From: Pseudomonas sp. CFBP 13711
GTDB lineage: Bacteria > Pseudomonadota > Gammaproteobacteria > Pseudomonadales > Pseudomonadaceae
Direction of reading: 5' to 3'
Length of the DNA stretch: 64,000 nt
Assembly: GCF_014842265.1 (NCBI RefSeq)
Contig: NZ_JACYVI010000001.1
Location: forward strand, 608,701 to 672,700
Shown here: positions 1 to 8,873 of the stretch, in pieces
Layout of the letters: every line of letters begins with the position of its first letter
How positions within the stretch are numbered: the first letter of the stretch is position 1
Notes under the pieces: model-generated
The model's input: the letters and a program-made list of their open reading frames with translations, nothing else
What the model was told of the DNA's origin: nothing
Database searches by the model: none
Translations under genes and position numbers: made by a program

Positions 1-10
1 GCAGATCGAA

Positions 11-168
11 AGCTTCCCGGCTGAAGCCGGTCCTACGGCGCCGCAGGTCCTGTTGACCACACGCGCTGCTTTTCGTAGGACCGGCTTTAGCCGGGAAGAG
101 GCCATTTCAGGCACCATCAATCTTGGATGCACGCATCGCTTTTAGTGGGACCGGCTTTAGCCGGGAAG
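11..168. repeat. REP cluster, three units
   Basis: Three copies of a palindromic REP unit with core GGACCGGCTTTAGCCGGGAA. The first (11-37) is inverted relative to the second (74-98) and third (144-168). The flanks of the second and third (TGCACGC...GCTTTT before, GAGGCCATTTCAGGC after) are also repeated, so the repeated module is longer than the palindrome. The same arrangement recurs near 48.84-49.0 kb. REPs are non-autonomous elements mobilised by RAYT transposases; no RAYT gene is seen in this window. Confidence 0.85.
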
Positions 169-198
169 GGGCCATTTCAGGCGCCACTTCTTTGATCG

Positions 199-219
199 TT
201 CCCACGCTCTGCGTGGGAA
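199..219. repeat. REP hairpin of a second family
   Basis: A perfect 9-bp stem TTCCCACGC / GCGTGGGAA with a 3-base loop, followed by a decayed second arm (CCGAGACGCTCCGCGTC). This type is common between Pseudomonas genes. It lies downstream of quiP, which reads leftward, and could act as an mRNA-stabilising end or weak terminator, but there is no T-run. Confidence 0.6.
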
Positions 220-262
220 TGCATCCCGAGACGCTCCGCGTCATCCCGGATCGCTGGACCAT

Positions 263-2746
263 TTACTTCCCGGGCGTCAGCGTCAGGCGCTGTTTGCCGT
301 AGGCTTTTTCGAAGTTTTCCGGTTGCATCGGCACGGACATGTACAGGCCTTTCATCCAGGGGTCGATGCCGTTGGCGTTGTATGGGCTCGCGGGGTTGCC
401 GGATTGGCCCGCGGCGTTTTGCGCCATCATCGGTTCTTGTTGGGCGAAGTCGACGATGATGCGCATGGCCGGGACGACGGCGGCGTTGAAGTCCTGGCCC
501 CAGTGGAAGCCCGAGGCGTTGAGCGTGGTGTGGTCGCCGCCGGTGGCGATCGGGCCTTTGGTCACGCTTGCCTTGCTGCCGCCCAGCGCAGCGCTGAGTT
601 GGGCGCTTTGGGCGGTCCAGGTGGTCTGGTGCAACTTGCCCCACTGCCAGACCTTGTGATCGGCGCCCAGCTGGCTTTCGCCAACGGTGATGGCGGCGGC
701 CAGGCTGCGGGCGAGGATGGCGGGTTTGTCTTCTTTTTGCGGCGTTTTGACGTCGTCCCAATACGGACTGTCTTCGCGGCCCAGCAGGTGATCGGCCTGG
801 GGCGAGTAGGACAGGTCCGCGCTTTGCACCAGTGCTTTCCAGGCAGGGCTGGTTTCCGGGCCGAGTTCATCGAGGAAGGTCTGGCGTGCGCTTTCTTGCA
901 GGAACAGTTCGTAAATCGCCGCATCTGCCGAACCGGGCGACAGTCTGCCGTCGAACGCCATCAGGCGGTTCAACGCTTCGCGGGCTTTGTCGCGCTCTGG
1001 CGCGGGCAGGGCGTCGATGGCCTGTTTCAGCGGCGCTGACATGCCGGGCTCGGAGAACATTTTCTTCAGTTTGGCGGCGAAGGTCGTGGTCTGGTCGTAT
1101 TGCATAGCGACGGTGCTGCGGGTGTCCTGCTTGCCGGCATTGGCCAGTTCGGCGATGCGTTCGGCGCGCTCCGGGTAGTCCCAGGAATTGGACAGCTGCA
1201 TGCCATAGCCTTTTGGCACGGTGCGCTGGTTGGCAGTGGCGATCCAGCCTTGCTGCGAATCCTGATCGTACGGGTGCAGCATCGCGTCGGCGTAGCCGTC
1301 CCAGTCGAACCGGCCATCCCAGCCCGGCGAAGGAATCAGGCCGAGTCCGTCGCGGCGGTTCGGGTATTTGCCGGTCACTTGCCAGCCGGTGTTCGAGGCA
1401 TCGGCGAACACCATGTTCAGGGTGATGGCACGAATTTCCCGAGTGGTGTCGAAGGCTCGCTGCACGTTTTGCGCGCGGGTCAGATCGAAGAGGGCGTCGA
1501 GGGTTTTGTCGTCCTTGGCGTCGGGCATCTGCAGGGCAACGCCCAGGCCGCTGGCCAGTTGCGCAGAACTCGCGTTGAGCAGCGGGCCATGACGGGTTTC
1601 GTAGGCAGGCTCGCGCACCGGGCTCTGGCCTTTGACGAAGTAGGTTTCCTCATGGGCGCCCGCCGCGACCCATTTGCCGTCGGCCATGACCATCAGGCGG
1701 TTGTTCTCGCGCTTGAGCTTTTCCAGGAACAGGTCCTGATTGTCGCCCATCGCCGGGCCCATGCCCCAGGCCAGTTTGCCGTTGAAGCCGGACAAGACCA
1801 GCGGCAAGCCCGCAACGGTCGCGCCTGCAGCCTGGTATTTCGGCGAGCGGATCTGCACGAAATTCCACATCGACGGCAGGGTCGGCGCCAACTGGCTGTC
1901 GGTGGCCAGCAGGCTCTTGCCGGCGCGGGCGCGCTGGGGCGAGATCACCCAGTTGTTCGACGCCGAAACGCCCAGCAGGTTGAGGTCCGAAAGCTGCAGC
2001 GCCGCTTTGTCCAGATCGCTCAGGCCCGGCAGTTGGCTGCCCAGGTTCAGGCCTTTGAGCTTGTCGGCTTCAGCGAAGGGCAACGCTTCGTCGGGGTAGG
2101 TCGGCAGCAGCCAGGCCAGCTTGTCCGCGCCGACTTTCTGCGCCAGCACCAGCGAGGAAATCTCCTCCTGCAGGTTTACCGACAGGCTGAAGTTAAGCAG
2201 GCTGAAGATCAGCGCCGAGTCTTCGGGCTTCCAGTATTCAGGCTTGTAACCCGAATCAGCGAGGTCAGTCGGCAGTTTGTCGCGGTAGCGGAACAGGTAA
2301 GCGTTGACGCCGCGCGCGTACACCTCGAAGAAGCGTTTCAGGCGCGGCGACGAAGCGGCATACAACTGGCCGGCGGTCTGCTTGAGGTTGGCGGCGCGCA
2401 TCATGCGGTCGAGATCGAGGGCGCCCGGCCCCGCGATTTCCGACAGTCGGCCCTGGGCGAGCAGGCGCATTTGCATCATTTGCGTAATCCGATCGCTGGC
2501 GTGGACATACCCGAGGGTAAACAGCGCGTCATGGAACGTACTGCTTTCTATCAGCGGCATGCCCAGATTGTTGCGGCGAATGGAAACGTTCTGCGCCAGC
2601 CCTTTAATGGCAAACACCCCGCTGGCAGGCGGCAGGCTGTCGCGGTCTTCACCGCCCAGCTGGCAACCGGCCAGGCTCAAAAGTCCAATCATGGCAGCGG
2701 CCGCGCTCATGCGCGTCTTCAAAGTTGAAAGGGCTGGCGAGGCCAT
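263..2746 (-). CDS. quiP: Acyl-homoserine lactone acylase QuiP, penicillin acylase family
   Basis: Ntn-hydrolase precursor of 827 aa, close to the length I recall for P. aeruginosa QuiP (about 847 aa), with very similar N-terminal text (ASPA..., [19 protein letters not shown]). The leader ends in a lipobox LAGC (Cys28), which would favour membrane anchoring over free periplasmic release. A spacer precedes SASNNW; Ser263 should become the N-terminal nucleophile after self-cleavage, as in penicillin G acylase and PvdQ. QuiP removes the acyl chain from long-chain AHL signals, giving homoserine lactone and fatty acid, and can support growth on AHLs. It lies 142 bp downstream of the GST gene on the same strand. 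Substrate range cannot be read from sequence; another amide substrate is possible. Confidence 0.87.
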   Translation of the reverse strand: MASPALSTLKTRMSAAAAMIGLLSLAGCQLGGEDRDSLPPASGVFAIKGLAQNVSIRRNNLGMPLIESSTFHDALFTLGYVHASDRITQMMQMRLLAQGRLSEIAGPGALDLDRMMRAANLKQTAGQLYAASSPRLKRFFEVYARGVNAYLFRYRDKLPTDLADSGYKPEYWKPEDSALIFSLLNFSLSVNLQEEISSLVLAQKVGADKLAWLLPTYPDEALPFAEADKLKGLNLGSQLPGLSDLDKAALQLSDLNLLGVSASNNWVISPQRARAGKSLLATDSQLAPTLPSMWNFVQIRSPKYQAAGATVAGLPLVLSGFNGKLAWGMGPAMGDNQDLFLEKLKRENNRLMVMADGKWVAAGAHEETYFVKGQSPVREPAYETRHGPLLNASSAQLASGLGVALQMPDAKDDKTLDALFDLTRAQNVQRAFDTTREIRAITLNMVFADASNTGWQVTGKYPNRRDGLGLIPSPGWDGRFDWDGYADAMLHPYDQDSQQGWIATANQRTVPKGYGMQLSNSWDYPERAERIAELANAGKQDTRSTVAMQYDQTTTFAAKLKKMFSEPGMSAPLKQAIDALPAPERDKAREALNRLMAFDGRLSPGSADAAIYELFLQESARQTFLDELGPETSPAWKALVQSADLSYSPQADHLLGREDSPYWDDVKTPQKEDKPAILARSLAAAITVGESQLGADHKVWQWGKLHQTTWTAQSAQLSAALGGSKASVTKGPIATGGDHTTLNASGFHWGQDFNAAVVPAMRIIVDFAQQEPMMAQNAAGQSGNPASPYNANGIDPWMKGLYMSVPMQPENFEKAYGKQRLTLTPGK

Positions 2747-2888
2747 GATGGAGCTCCTGCGGGGGTGGGCGTAGAAAAGGCGCTACGTTAGAGAGCAGGC
2801 GGGCGTCACGCAAGCCGGGGGAGGGAGTTTATTTTCGGGTTTCAGAGGGGACATCAGCGCGTCCCCCTGAACCCTGTCGACCCTGAGA

Positions 2889-3533
2889 TTACGGCTTCGG
2901 CGGATTGATCTTGTCCACCAGTGCGTAGGCCCGCTTCACCGCATCGCGATTGGCCACCGCGTCAAACCAGCGCTTCAAGTGCGGGAAGTCATCCAGGTCC
3001 TGCTCCTGAAACGTGTGCGGCACGATCCACGGGTAGATCGCCATGTCTGCGATGCCGTAGTCCTCGCCCGCAATGAAGGTGCGATCGGCCAGACGCTCGT
3101 TCAACACGCCGTACAAACGCGCGGTTTCGTCGACGTAGCGCTTGATCGCGTAGGGGATTTTTTCTTTGGCGAACCGGTTGAAATGGTGATTCTGGCCGGC
3201 CATCGGGCCCAGGCCGCCCATTTGCCAGAACAGCCATTGCAGGGTTTCCTGCCGGCCGCGCAGGTCTGTCGCAATGAACCGGCCGGTCTTCTCGGCCAGG
3301 TACAGCAGGATCGCGCCGGACTCGAACAGGCTCAGCGGTTCGCCGCCGTCAGCAGGCTGGTGGTCGACGATGGCTGGAATTTTGTTGTTGGGGGAAATCT
3401 TCAGAAAATCGGTTTCGAACTGCTCGTTCGCGCCGATATTGACCGGGAAAATGGTGTACGGCAGGCCCGCTTCTTCGAGGAAAATCGAAACTTTGTGGCC
3501 GTTGGGGGTGGTCCAGTAGTGCAGATCGATCAT
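2889..3533 (-). CDS. yfcG: Glutathione S-transferase, disulfide-bond oxidoreductase YfcG type
   Basis: 214-aa cytoplasmic GST of the nu class. The N-terminal thioredoxin-like half (about 1-85) carries TTPNGHK, ISPNNKIPAIVDH and the glutathione-binding FESGAILLYLAEKTG. The helical C-terminal half contains LQWLFWQMGGLGPM and GQNHHF, both characteristic of E. coli YfcG. YfcG-type enzymes reduce small disulfides and peroxides with two glutathiones rather than a catalytic cysteine; no active-site Cys is visible here either. The start ATG is preceded by a GGAG-like site (CTGGAGCGC). It may be co-transcribed with quiP downstream. Family assignment is firm; the physiological substrate is unknown. Confidence 0.85.
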   Translation of the reverse strand: MIDLHYWTTPNGHKVSIFLEEAGLPYTIFPVNIGANEQFETDFLKISPNNKIPAIVDHQPADGGEPLSLFESGAILLYLAEKTGRFIATDLRGRQETLQWLFWQMGGLGPMAGQNHHFNRFAKEKIPYAIKRYVDETARLYGVLNERLADRTFIAGEDYGIADMAIYPWIVPHTFQEQDLDDFPHLKRWFDAVANRDAVKRAYALVDKINPPKP

Positions 3534-3653
3534 TGCGCGCTCCAGGTGAAGTCATCACGACTGCCATTAAGGCTGCACCTGTTTTACGCCTTCAAACGTC
3601 CGCCGCACAAATGAAAACGGCCTGAAGATCAGGCCGTGGAAGGAACCGGTGCG

Positions 3654-3860
3654 TTACGCGCCGTGGCACTTCTTGAATTTTTTCTCGCTGCCGCACGGGC
3701 AAGGGTCGTTGCGGCCGACATCCTTGAGCGTGTTGCGGACCGGCTCTTGAGGTGCGTGGCCGCAATGCGGGCCGTGCACGTGGCCGTGGTCATGATAGTG
3801 ATCGTGATGGTCGTGATCGTGGTCACAATCGGGACCGTGCACGTGGGCTTGCTGGTTCAT
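3654..3860 (-). CDS. His-rich SEC-C zinc-binding small protein
   Basis: 68 aa. Residues about 6-40 are extremely rich in His and Asp ([17 protein letters not shown]). The C-terminus is a SEC-C motif [16 protein letters not shown], the zinc-binding module at the end of SecA and in YchJ. The stop of the upstream lipoprotein gene lies 4 bases before this start, and its GGAGTAA both ends that gene and supplies this ribosome site, so the two are translationally coupled. A metal-chaperone or storage role is an inference from composition; no enzyme domain is present. Confidence 0.8.
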   Translation of the reverse strand: MNQQAHVHGPDCDHDHDHHDHYHDHGHVHGPHCGHAPQEPVRNTLKDVGRNDPCPCGSEKKFKKCHGA

Positions 3861-3864
3861 GGGG

Positions 3865-4350
3865 TTACTCCGGAATCAAATCGCCGGGGATTATGTCGCC
3901 ATTGCGCCCGATGCGCACGCTGTGTCCGAATAAAAATCCGGTCTTGAGCTTGCCTTCCAATCGGTAATGCACTGGCTGATTGGCTTTGCCGAGCACCTTG
4001 GAGATGTCCTTGAGGTGTTCCCACAGATTGGTGCGGATCGGCACGGAGAAGTTTTTGTGGCTGTTGGCTTTGACGATGAACCAGTCGCTGTAGACGCCTT
4101 CGCTGAGCAACATGTCGTTGAGCAGGATCTTGTAGCGCAGGCCGCGGACCAGCAGGCTGGAGTCGTTGGGGTTGTCGACCCGAAAGCGCAGCTTGAAGTC
4201 CTGACGCAGCAACTTGGCCTTGACCACCTCGACCTTGAGCAGCTTGACGTCGGGGTCTTCGAAGCCCCCGGTTATCCAGGTTGAGCAGCCCGACAGCGCC
4301 AGGAGCGCGAAGAGGCCTGCGATTCTGAGGACGTGTGCTGCAAACATCAT
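3865..4350 (-). CDS. LEA type 2 (WHy-domain) lipoprotein
   Basis: 161 aa. The start at 4350 (MMFAAHV...) is preferred to a longer frame because GGGAGC sits 6 bases upstream and the leader then ends directly in a lipobox ALSGC (Cys22); Ser at +2 predicts the outer membrane. Residues about 30-150 form a WHy/LEA-2 beta-sandwich ([36 protein letters not shown]). LEA-2 proteins protect or bind partners under desiccation and osmotic stress; the bacterial role is poorly defined. It reads divergently from the 4466 gene and is coupled to the His-rich SEC-C gene. Confidence 0.82.
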   Translation of the reverse strand: MMFAAHVLRIAGLFALLALSGCSTWITGGFEDPDVKLLKVEVVKAKLLRQDFKLRFRVDNPNDSSLLVRGLRYKILLNDMLLSEGVYSDWFIVKANSHKNFSVPIRTNLWEHLKDISKVLGKANQPVHYRLEGKLKTGFLFGHSVRIGRNGDIIPGDLIPE

Positions 4351-4465
4351 GGGTCGCTCCCTTTGTGTCCGGTCTGATAGGCCCGGTCTGACCGCCACTG
4401 CACGTGACTCGCCGTTCTCCACAGCCTGCGCCATACTCGCGCCATGTGTCGAAGGAGTATTGACC

Positions 4466-5071
4466 ATGAAGCTCTACGAAATTGTGTTTTCCGGCCAACT
4501 GGTGCCCGGCGCGCAGCCGGATCTGGTCAAGGCCAACCTGGCGAAGCTGTTTCAGGCGGACGCTCAGCGCATCGCGTTGTTGTTCTCCGGCCGTCGGCTG
4601 GTCCTGAAAAACAACCTCGATGAGACGGCCGCCGAAAAGTACCGCTCGACCCTCGAACGTGCCGGAGCCATGGCCCAGGTCGCGCCCATGGCGCATGTCG
4701 TGGAGGCCCCTGTTGCAGAAGCGCCGGCCCAGGTTGAAGTAGAAGAGGTCGAACTGGCTCCGCCGCCCGACGAGCCGAGCTGGACGCGCAAACCCTCAAG
4801 CCTGACGGCGCCGCGCAACGACGCCACGCCGACGCGCAAAGCCAGTGTCAAGCCGCGTGATGTTTACATGGCTGCGTTTGTGGACGTCGAGGCGCCTGAC
4901 TACACGCTCTCCGAGCCGGGCGAGGACGTGCAGGATCCGGGAATGCCGACGCGTGCGCCGCAGTTGGACCTGTCCGGCTTGAGCCTGGCCCCGGCGGGCG
5001 CTGATCTGGGTCAGGACAAGCCGGTTGAGCACGTGCTGGTGCCGGACGTTTCCCACATCCGCCTGGCCTGA
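4466..5071 (+). CDS. Conserved hypothetical protein with N-terminal MKLYEIVFSGQL domain
   Basis: 201 aa, function not recognised. The start at 4466 has GAAGGAG 8 bases upstream; a longer in-frame extension would run into the divergent lipoprotein gene and is unlikely. Residues 1-75 form a compact alpha/beta unit (VKANLAKLF, IALLFSGRRLVLKNN, EKYRSTLERAGA) that I associate with the N-termini of other Pseudomonas hypothetical or membrane proteins. The remainder is low-complexity and acidic/Pro-rich (PVAEAPAQVEVEEVELAPPP), probably a flexible linker, ending in a short conserved tail. No signal peptide or membrane segment. Soluble adaptor-like protein is an inference. Confidence 0.7.
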   Translation: MKLYEIVFSGQLVPGAQPDLVKANLAKLFQADAQRIALLFSGRRLVLKNNLDETAAEKYRSTLERAGAMAQVAPMAHVVEAPVAEAPAQVEVEEVELAPPPDEPSWTRKPSSLTAPRNDATPTRKASVKPRDVYMAAFVDVEAPDYTLSEPGEDVQDPGMPTRAPQLDLSGLSLAPAGADLGQDKPVEHVLVPDVSHIRLA

Positions 5072-5112
5072 GGACTGCCTGTCATAGAGGTTACTGCGTT
5101 GCCGCTGACAGG

Positions 5113-5586
5113 TCAGGCGAGATAAGCCGAACAGCACTTCTTGAACTTTTGCCGGCTGCCGCAGGGGCAGGCGTCGTTACGACCGGCTTTGAGCGAGACC
5201 GTCGGGTCGATGAAATACCAGCGTCCCTCATGCTGCACGAACGCCGAGCGCTCGCGATGACAATGCTCGCCGTCTGCATCGTGCCAGCGGGCGCTAAAGG
5301 TCACGAACGCGTGCTCAGGTTGGCCGCCGATCAACTCGGCGCCTTCCACTTCCAGGCCCAGCCAGGTGCTCTGGGCGCTCCACTGGCTGATGGCATCTCG
5401 GTTAAGCCCGGGCTGCTGCGCCGGCATTGTGGTGTCCAGCAGATAGTCCACCAATCCCAGCACATAAGCGCTGTAGCGCGAACGCATCAGCGCTTCGGCG
5501 CAAGGGGCAGGCTGACCGGCGTGATAGCGGCCGCAGCAACCGTCGAGAAGATTGCCGCTGCCGCAGGGGCAAATTGCGCTGCTCAT
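5113..5586 (-). CDS. YchJ family protein with two SEC-C motifs
   Basis: 157 aa. SEC-C motifs cap both ends: [13 protein letters not shown] near residue 7 and [17 protein letters not shown] near the C-terminus, each able to bind zinc. Between them is an NTF2-like fold ([37 protein letters not shown]). YchJ proteins are widely conserved but unassigned biochemically. It lies 10 bases downstream of the 5597 gene on the same strand, so the two form an operon. The window holds a second SEC-C protein 1.3 kb away. Confidence 0.85.
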   Translation of the reverse strand: MSSAICPCGSGNLLDGCCGRYHAGQPAPCAEALMRSRYSAYVLGLVDYLLDTTMPAQQPGLNRDAISQWSAQSTWLGLEVEGAELIGGQPEHAFVTFSARWHDADGEHCHRERSAFVQHEGRWYFIDPTVSLKAGRNDACPCGSRQKFKKCCSAYLA

Positions 5587-5596
5587 GATGCGTCTC

Positions 5597-6094
5597 TCAC
5601 CACCAGTACTTGCCGTAATTCTCCGGATTGGCCCAGAACTTCGCGTTCAGCCAGTCCGGCACCTGTTTGTATTCCCGCAGATCGTAGGTGAACAGCGTGA
5701 GCACTTGCTCATCCCGGGAAAACCGTTCACTGACCTGGAGTGCCAGCGAGTAGAAATCAGTGGATTGCCAGCCGCAGGCATCCAGGTCCGCCAGCACGGC
5801 GATCCGGCTGGCATTGAGGTTGCGGATTCCGCCCAACAGCTCCAGCCCCGCACGCTTGGGTATGTGCTCCAGACAGTCCACCACCAGTGCCAGATCAAAA
5901 CGCTGCCCGGCCAGATCGGCGGGCAAAAGGCCCGGTGCCGCCTGGGCCAGTTCGGTTTGCGGATGCGCTTCGCGAAAAGCCTGCAACGCCGGAAATTCCC
6001 CGGCGCCCACCAGCAGCAAACGCTTCGGCGCATAAAGGTCGAGCAGGGCGGCGAGGGCCTGTTGCGGCGTGCGGCTGGAGAAGCGATCAGTCAT
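5597..6094 (-). CDS. DUF6231-like protein with methyltransferase-type fold
   Basis: 165 aa. It shows a degenerate class I SAM-methyltransferase pattern: a glycine loop [12 protein letters not shown] at about residue 25, an acidic turn, and [13 protein letters not shown] at about 90 (motif IV-like). The protein is shorter than working methyltransferases and the glycine motif is not canonical. The tail is rich in aromatic residues ([24 protein letters not shown]), the feature by which I place it in this Pseudomonas family. First gene of a two-gene unit with ychJ. Catalytic activity is doubtful. Confidence 0.65.
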   Translation of the reverse strand: MTDRFSSRTPQQALAALLDLYAPKRLLLVGAGEFPALQAFREAHPQTELAQAAPGLLPADLAGQRFDLALVVDCLEHIPKRAGLELLGGIRNLNASRIAVLADLDACGWQSTDFYSLALQVSERFSRDEQVLTLFTYDLREYKQVPDWLNAKFWANPENYGKYWW

Positions 6095-6337
6095 TGGAGT
6101 TCCTCGGTCAGGCGGGCAAGGGTAGCGCGCTGAACTTCGATGGCCTAGTGCTTGAACTTTTTCATTTCGCGATATGACAAAGCGTACGGAGTGAAGGCAA
6201 AAGGCTATTCCCCAAAGAAGAGTCCGAATTGTGCGGTGAAATCCCGTAAACCCCTGAAATCGGGGTGGCGAACGGCCTCACACGCGTCTTTACTGCATTT
6301 CAGTCGGTTTTAGCCGATACCAAAGGAGAAGAACTGT

Positions 6338-7039
6338 ATGAGCATGATTCGGACAGCGTTACCTCTGATTTTGGTTACCAGTGTATTGACGGGGTGTGCG
6401 GGCCTGCAAAAGACCGACTGGCCACTGTGTGCGGCCGGCGGCGCGCTGACTGGCGCCGCGATCGGCGCCTTCCAGACCGCCTCGGTGGCGGCAGGCTTCG
6501 GTGGTGCGGTGGGCGTGATGGCCGGCGCGTATTGCTGGGCTCACGGGGATGGTGATGATGACGGCGACGGCGTCCTCAACAGCAAGGACAAATGCCCGAA
6601 CACGCCGAAAGGCACCCCGGTCGATGCGACCGGTTGCCCGATCGTGACACCTGCGCCTGAGCCAGTTGCTGCTCCGGTGGTGCTGCCGAAAGAAGAAATC
6701 ATCACCATTCGTGACGTGCACTTCGAGTTCAACAAAGCCACGCTGACACCGGGTGACAAACAGCAGCTGGACATGGTTGCGACCAAACTCAAAACCGAAG
6801 CCCCGAACGTGCAACTCCACGTCAGCGGCCACACCGACAGCGTAGGCAGCGATGCGTACAACCAGAAACTGTCGCAAAAACGCGCGCAATCGGTGACCGA
6901 CTACCTCGTCAGCGCCGGCATCCCGCGTGCCTCGTTCGTGTCCGTTGAAGGTGATGGCGAAGCGCGCCCTGTAGCCGACAACAAAACCGCCGACGGCCGA
7001 GCGCTGAACCGCCGCGTCGAGATCAAAATCAACCGCTGA
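6338..7039 (+). CDS. OmpA-family peptidoglycan-associated lipoprotein with calcium-type repeats
   Basis: 233 aa. Lipobox VLTGC gives an acylated Cys20. A glycine-rich hydrophobic stretch (about 30-65) follows, then a thrombospondin type 3-like acidic repeat (DGDDDGDGVLNSKDKCPNTP, about 70-92), which in relatives binds calcium, then a Pro-rich linker. The OmpA C-terminal domain (about 118-233) keeps the peptidoglycan contacts in GHTDSVGSDAYNQKLSQKRA. It should tether the outer membrane to the wall. AAAGGAG lies 10 bases upstream. A strong terminator follows directly, so it is probably monocistronic. Confidence 0.88.
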   Translation: MSMIRTALPLILVTSVLTGCAGLQKTDWPLCAAGGALTGAAIGAFQTASVAAGFGGAVGVMAGAYCWAHGDGDDDGDGVLNSKDKCPNTPKGTPVDATGCPIVTPAPEPVAAPVVLPKEEIITIRDVHFEFNKATLTPGDKQQLDMVATKLKTEAPNVQLHVSGHTDSVGSDAYNQKLSQKRAQSVTDYLVSAGIPRASFVSVEGDGEARPVADNKTADGRALNRRVEIKINR

Positions 7040-7062
7040 GACCAGGTTGATGCTTCCAAAGG

Positions 7063-7096
7063 AAGCCCCGGTGTGAAAGCCGGGGCTTTTCTATTT
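7063..7096 (+). terminator. Rho-independent terminator of the OmpA-family gene
   Basis: Stem AGCCCCGG (7064-7071) / CCGGGGCT (7080-7087), 8-base loop, followed by TTTTCTATTT. It begins 24 bases after the stop codon. Confidence 0.9.
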
Positions 7097-7144
7097 CCGG
7101 CACTCAGTTTTGATGTTCAGAAAAACCATTGTCCAGACCGGCCC

Positions 7145-7213
7145 CTTCCCGGCTAAAGCCGGTCCCACTAACAGCCGCGCGTGCATTCAGTGGGACCGGC
7201 TTCAGCCGGGAAG
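7145..7213. repeat. Inverted REP pair
   Basis: Two units of the GGACCGGCTTTAGCCGGGAA family in opposite orientation, 7145-7168 and 7190-7213. The right unit ends 46 bases before the 240-bp structured repeat at 7260. The same order (REP, about 50-base spacer, structured repeat) is kept at the second copy near 48.8 kb. Confidence 0.85.
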
Positions 7214-7259
7214 CCGTTGCTGTTGATCTTCGTGCGCAAAAGGTTCAAACACCGCAGAA

Positions 7260-7498
7260 CGCGACTTGGGTGCAGGCTGAACGCAGGTCTCGCGCAGTGG
7301 GCCGAGCCGCATGGATGCGGCGAGAGCGCCGTCAGGACATGGATGTCCGTTCGGCGCGGGCCTACGGAGCGGGACCGGAGTGAAGGAACCCGACGAAGTC
7401 GGGCCCAACCAGGAGCAAGCACCCTTGGTTACTTGGGGTGCTTTTCCAAGTAACTCGCCGAAGGCGAAACAGTCTGTCCCCAGACAGACGCTCTTGAT
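7260..7498 (+). repeat. Structured dispersed repeat, copy A
   Basis: About 240 bp that recurs inverted at 48554-48793 with very high identity. Read left to right it folds into consecutive hairpins: 7306-7321, 7335-7348 (both centred on ATGG), 7389-7403, 7417-7443, 7455-7467 (TCGCC-GAA-GGCGA) and 7472-7489. The loop of the fifth-last stem region, GTTACTTGG (7428-7436), is complementary to CCAAGTAAC (7446-7454), a possible pseudoknot or switch. The stems at 7417-7443 and 7472-7489 differ between copies by paired changes. Frames inside it can be translated, but conservation follows stems rather than codons. It is followed by a run of GATCTT/GATATT-type repeats to 7530. Confidence 0.85.
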
Positions 7499-7583
7499 CT
7501 TAAGGATCTTGATATTGATCTTGATCTCGATCAAAACACCTTTTGGCCTGTAAACTCCCGCCCATTGCTGCCTGGAGTAACCT

Positions 7584-8873
7584 ATGCGCGAAGAGTTGAA
7601 TCAGGGCCTTATCGATTTCCTGAAGGCCTCCCCCACCCCCTTTCATGCCACCGCCAGCCTGGTCCAACGCCTCGAAGGCGCCGGCTACCAGCGGCTCGAC
7701 GAACGCGAGCCCTGGTACACCGAAGCCGGCGGCCGCTACTACGTCACCCGCAACGACTCCTCCATCGTCGCCTTCAAACTCGGTCGCCTGTCGCCCCTCA
7801 CCAGCGGCATCCGCCTCGTCGGCGCCCACACCGACAGCCCGTGCCTGCGCGTCAAACCGCAACCCGAACTGCAACGCCAGGGCTTCTGGCAACTGGGCGT
7901 CGAAGTCTACGGCGGCGCCCTGCTTGCGCCGTGGTTCGACCGCGACCTCTCCCTCGCCGGCCGCGTCACCTTCCGCCGCGACGGCAAAGTCGAAAGCCAG
8001 TTGATCGACTTCAAACTGCCGATCGCCATCATCCCCAACCTCGCGATCCACCTCAATCGCACCGCCAACGAAGGCTGGGCGATCAACCCGCAAACTGAAC
8101 TGCCGCCGATCCTGGCCCAGGTCGCCGGTGATGAACGCCCCGACTTCCGCGCCCTGCTCACCGATCAACTGGCCCGCGAGCATGGCCTGAACGCCGACGT
8201 CGTCCTCGATTACGAACTCAGCTTCTACGACACCCAAAGCGCCGCCGTCATCGGCCTGAACGGTGACTTCATCGCCGGCGCGCGGCTCGACAACCTGCTG
8301 TCCTGCTTCGCCGGGCTGCAAGCGTTGCTTAATGCCGATGGTGACGAGACCTGCCTGCTGATCTGCACCGACCACGAAGAGGTCGGCTCGACGTCTGCGT
8401 GCGGCGCCGACGGCCCGATGCTGGAACAAGTGCTGCAACGTCTGCTGCCGGAAGGTGACGACTACGTCCGCACCATTCAGAAATCCCTGCTGATCTCAGC
8501 TGACAATTCCCACGGCATACACCCCAACTACGCTGAAAAGCACGACGCCAACCACGGGCCGAAACTCAATGCCGGCCCGGTAATCAAGGTCAACAGCAAC
8601 CAGCGCTACGCCACCAACAGCGAAACCGCCGGGTTCTTCCGCCACCTGTGCATGGCCGAAGAAGTGCCGGTGCAGAGCTTCGTCGTGCGCAGTGACATGG
8701 CCTGCGGCTCGACGATCGGCCCGATCACGGCCGGTCATCTGGGCGTGCGCACCGTTGACATCGGCCTGCCGACCTTCGCCATGCACTCGATCCGTGAATT
8801 GGCGGGCAGCCAGGACCTGGCGCATCTGGTGAAAGTGCTATCAGCGTTTTATGCGAGCGCCGAGTTGCCCTGA
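7584..8873 (+). CDS. apeB: M18 family aspartyl aminopeptidase ApeB
   Basis: 429 aa, full length for the family. Dinuclear zinc ligands are visible: GAHTDSP (His82), ARLDNL (bridging Asp), HEEVGS (catalytic Glu and ligand Glu), [11 protein letters not shown] (Asp) and FAMHSIRE (His near the C-terminus). M18 enzymes are cytoplasmic, typically dodecameric, and release N-terminal Asp/Glu from peptides. The start is set by TGGAG 6 bases upstream of ATG. It stands alone; the promoter must lie in the roughly 80 bases after the structured repeat, which contain tandem TTGATCTT-like repeats. Confidence 0.93.
   Translation: MREELNQGLIDFLKASPTPFHATASLVQRLEGAGYQRLDEREPWYTEAGGRYYVTRNDSSIVAFKLGRLSPLTSGIRLVGAHTDSPCLRVKPQPELQRQGFWQLGVEVYGGALLAPWFDRDLSLAGRVTFRRDGKVESQLIDFKLPIAIIPNLAIHLNRTANEGWAINPQTELPPILAQVAGDERPDFRALLTDQLAREHGLNADVVLDYELSFYDTQSAAVIGLNGDFIAGARLDNLLSCFAGLQALLNADGDETCLLICTDHEEVGSTSACGADGPMLEQVLQRLLPEGDDYVRTIQKSLLISADNSHGIHPNYAEKHDANHGPKLNAGPVIKVNSNQRYATNSETAGFFRHLCMAEEVPVQSFVVRSDMACGSTIGPITAGHLGVRTVDIGLPTFAMHSIRELAGSQDLAHLVKVLSAFYASAELP

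Noticed and set aside
177..761. 194-codon frame on the minus strand
   Set aside because: Arg/His/Pro-rich shadow overlapping the 3' part of quiP in another frame.
1100..2728. Long open frame of 542 codons on the plus strand
   Set aside because: It is antisense to quiP, has an Arg/Gln/Ala-rich composition typical of GC-rich shadow frames, no ribosome site and no family features.
2846..2868. Terminator between the GST gene and quiP
   Set aside because: AGGGGAC/GTCCCCCT can pair, but no T-run follows in either direction, so termination is not supported.
6250..6268. ACCCC-N7-GGGGT hairpin before the OmpA-family gene
   Set aside because: Short stem with no T-run and not in a position to end either neighbouring transcript; left unannotated.
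7202..7534. 110-codon frame inside the structured repeat
   Set aside because: Conservation between the two copies follows hairpins, with indels that shift the frame (around 7395 and 7417), so it is not a protein gene.
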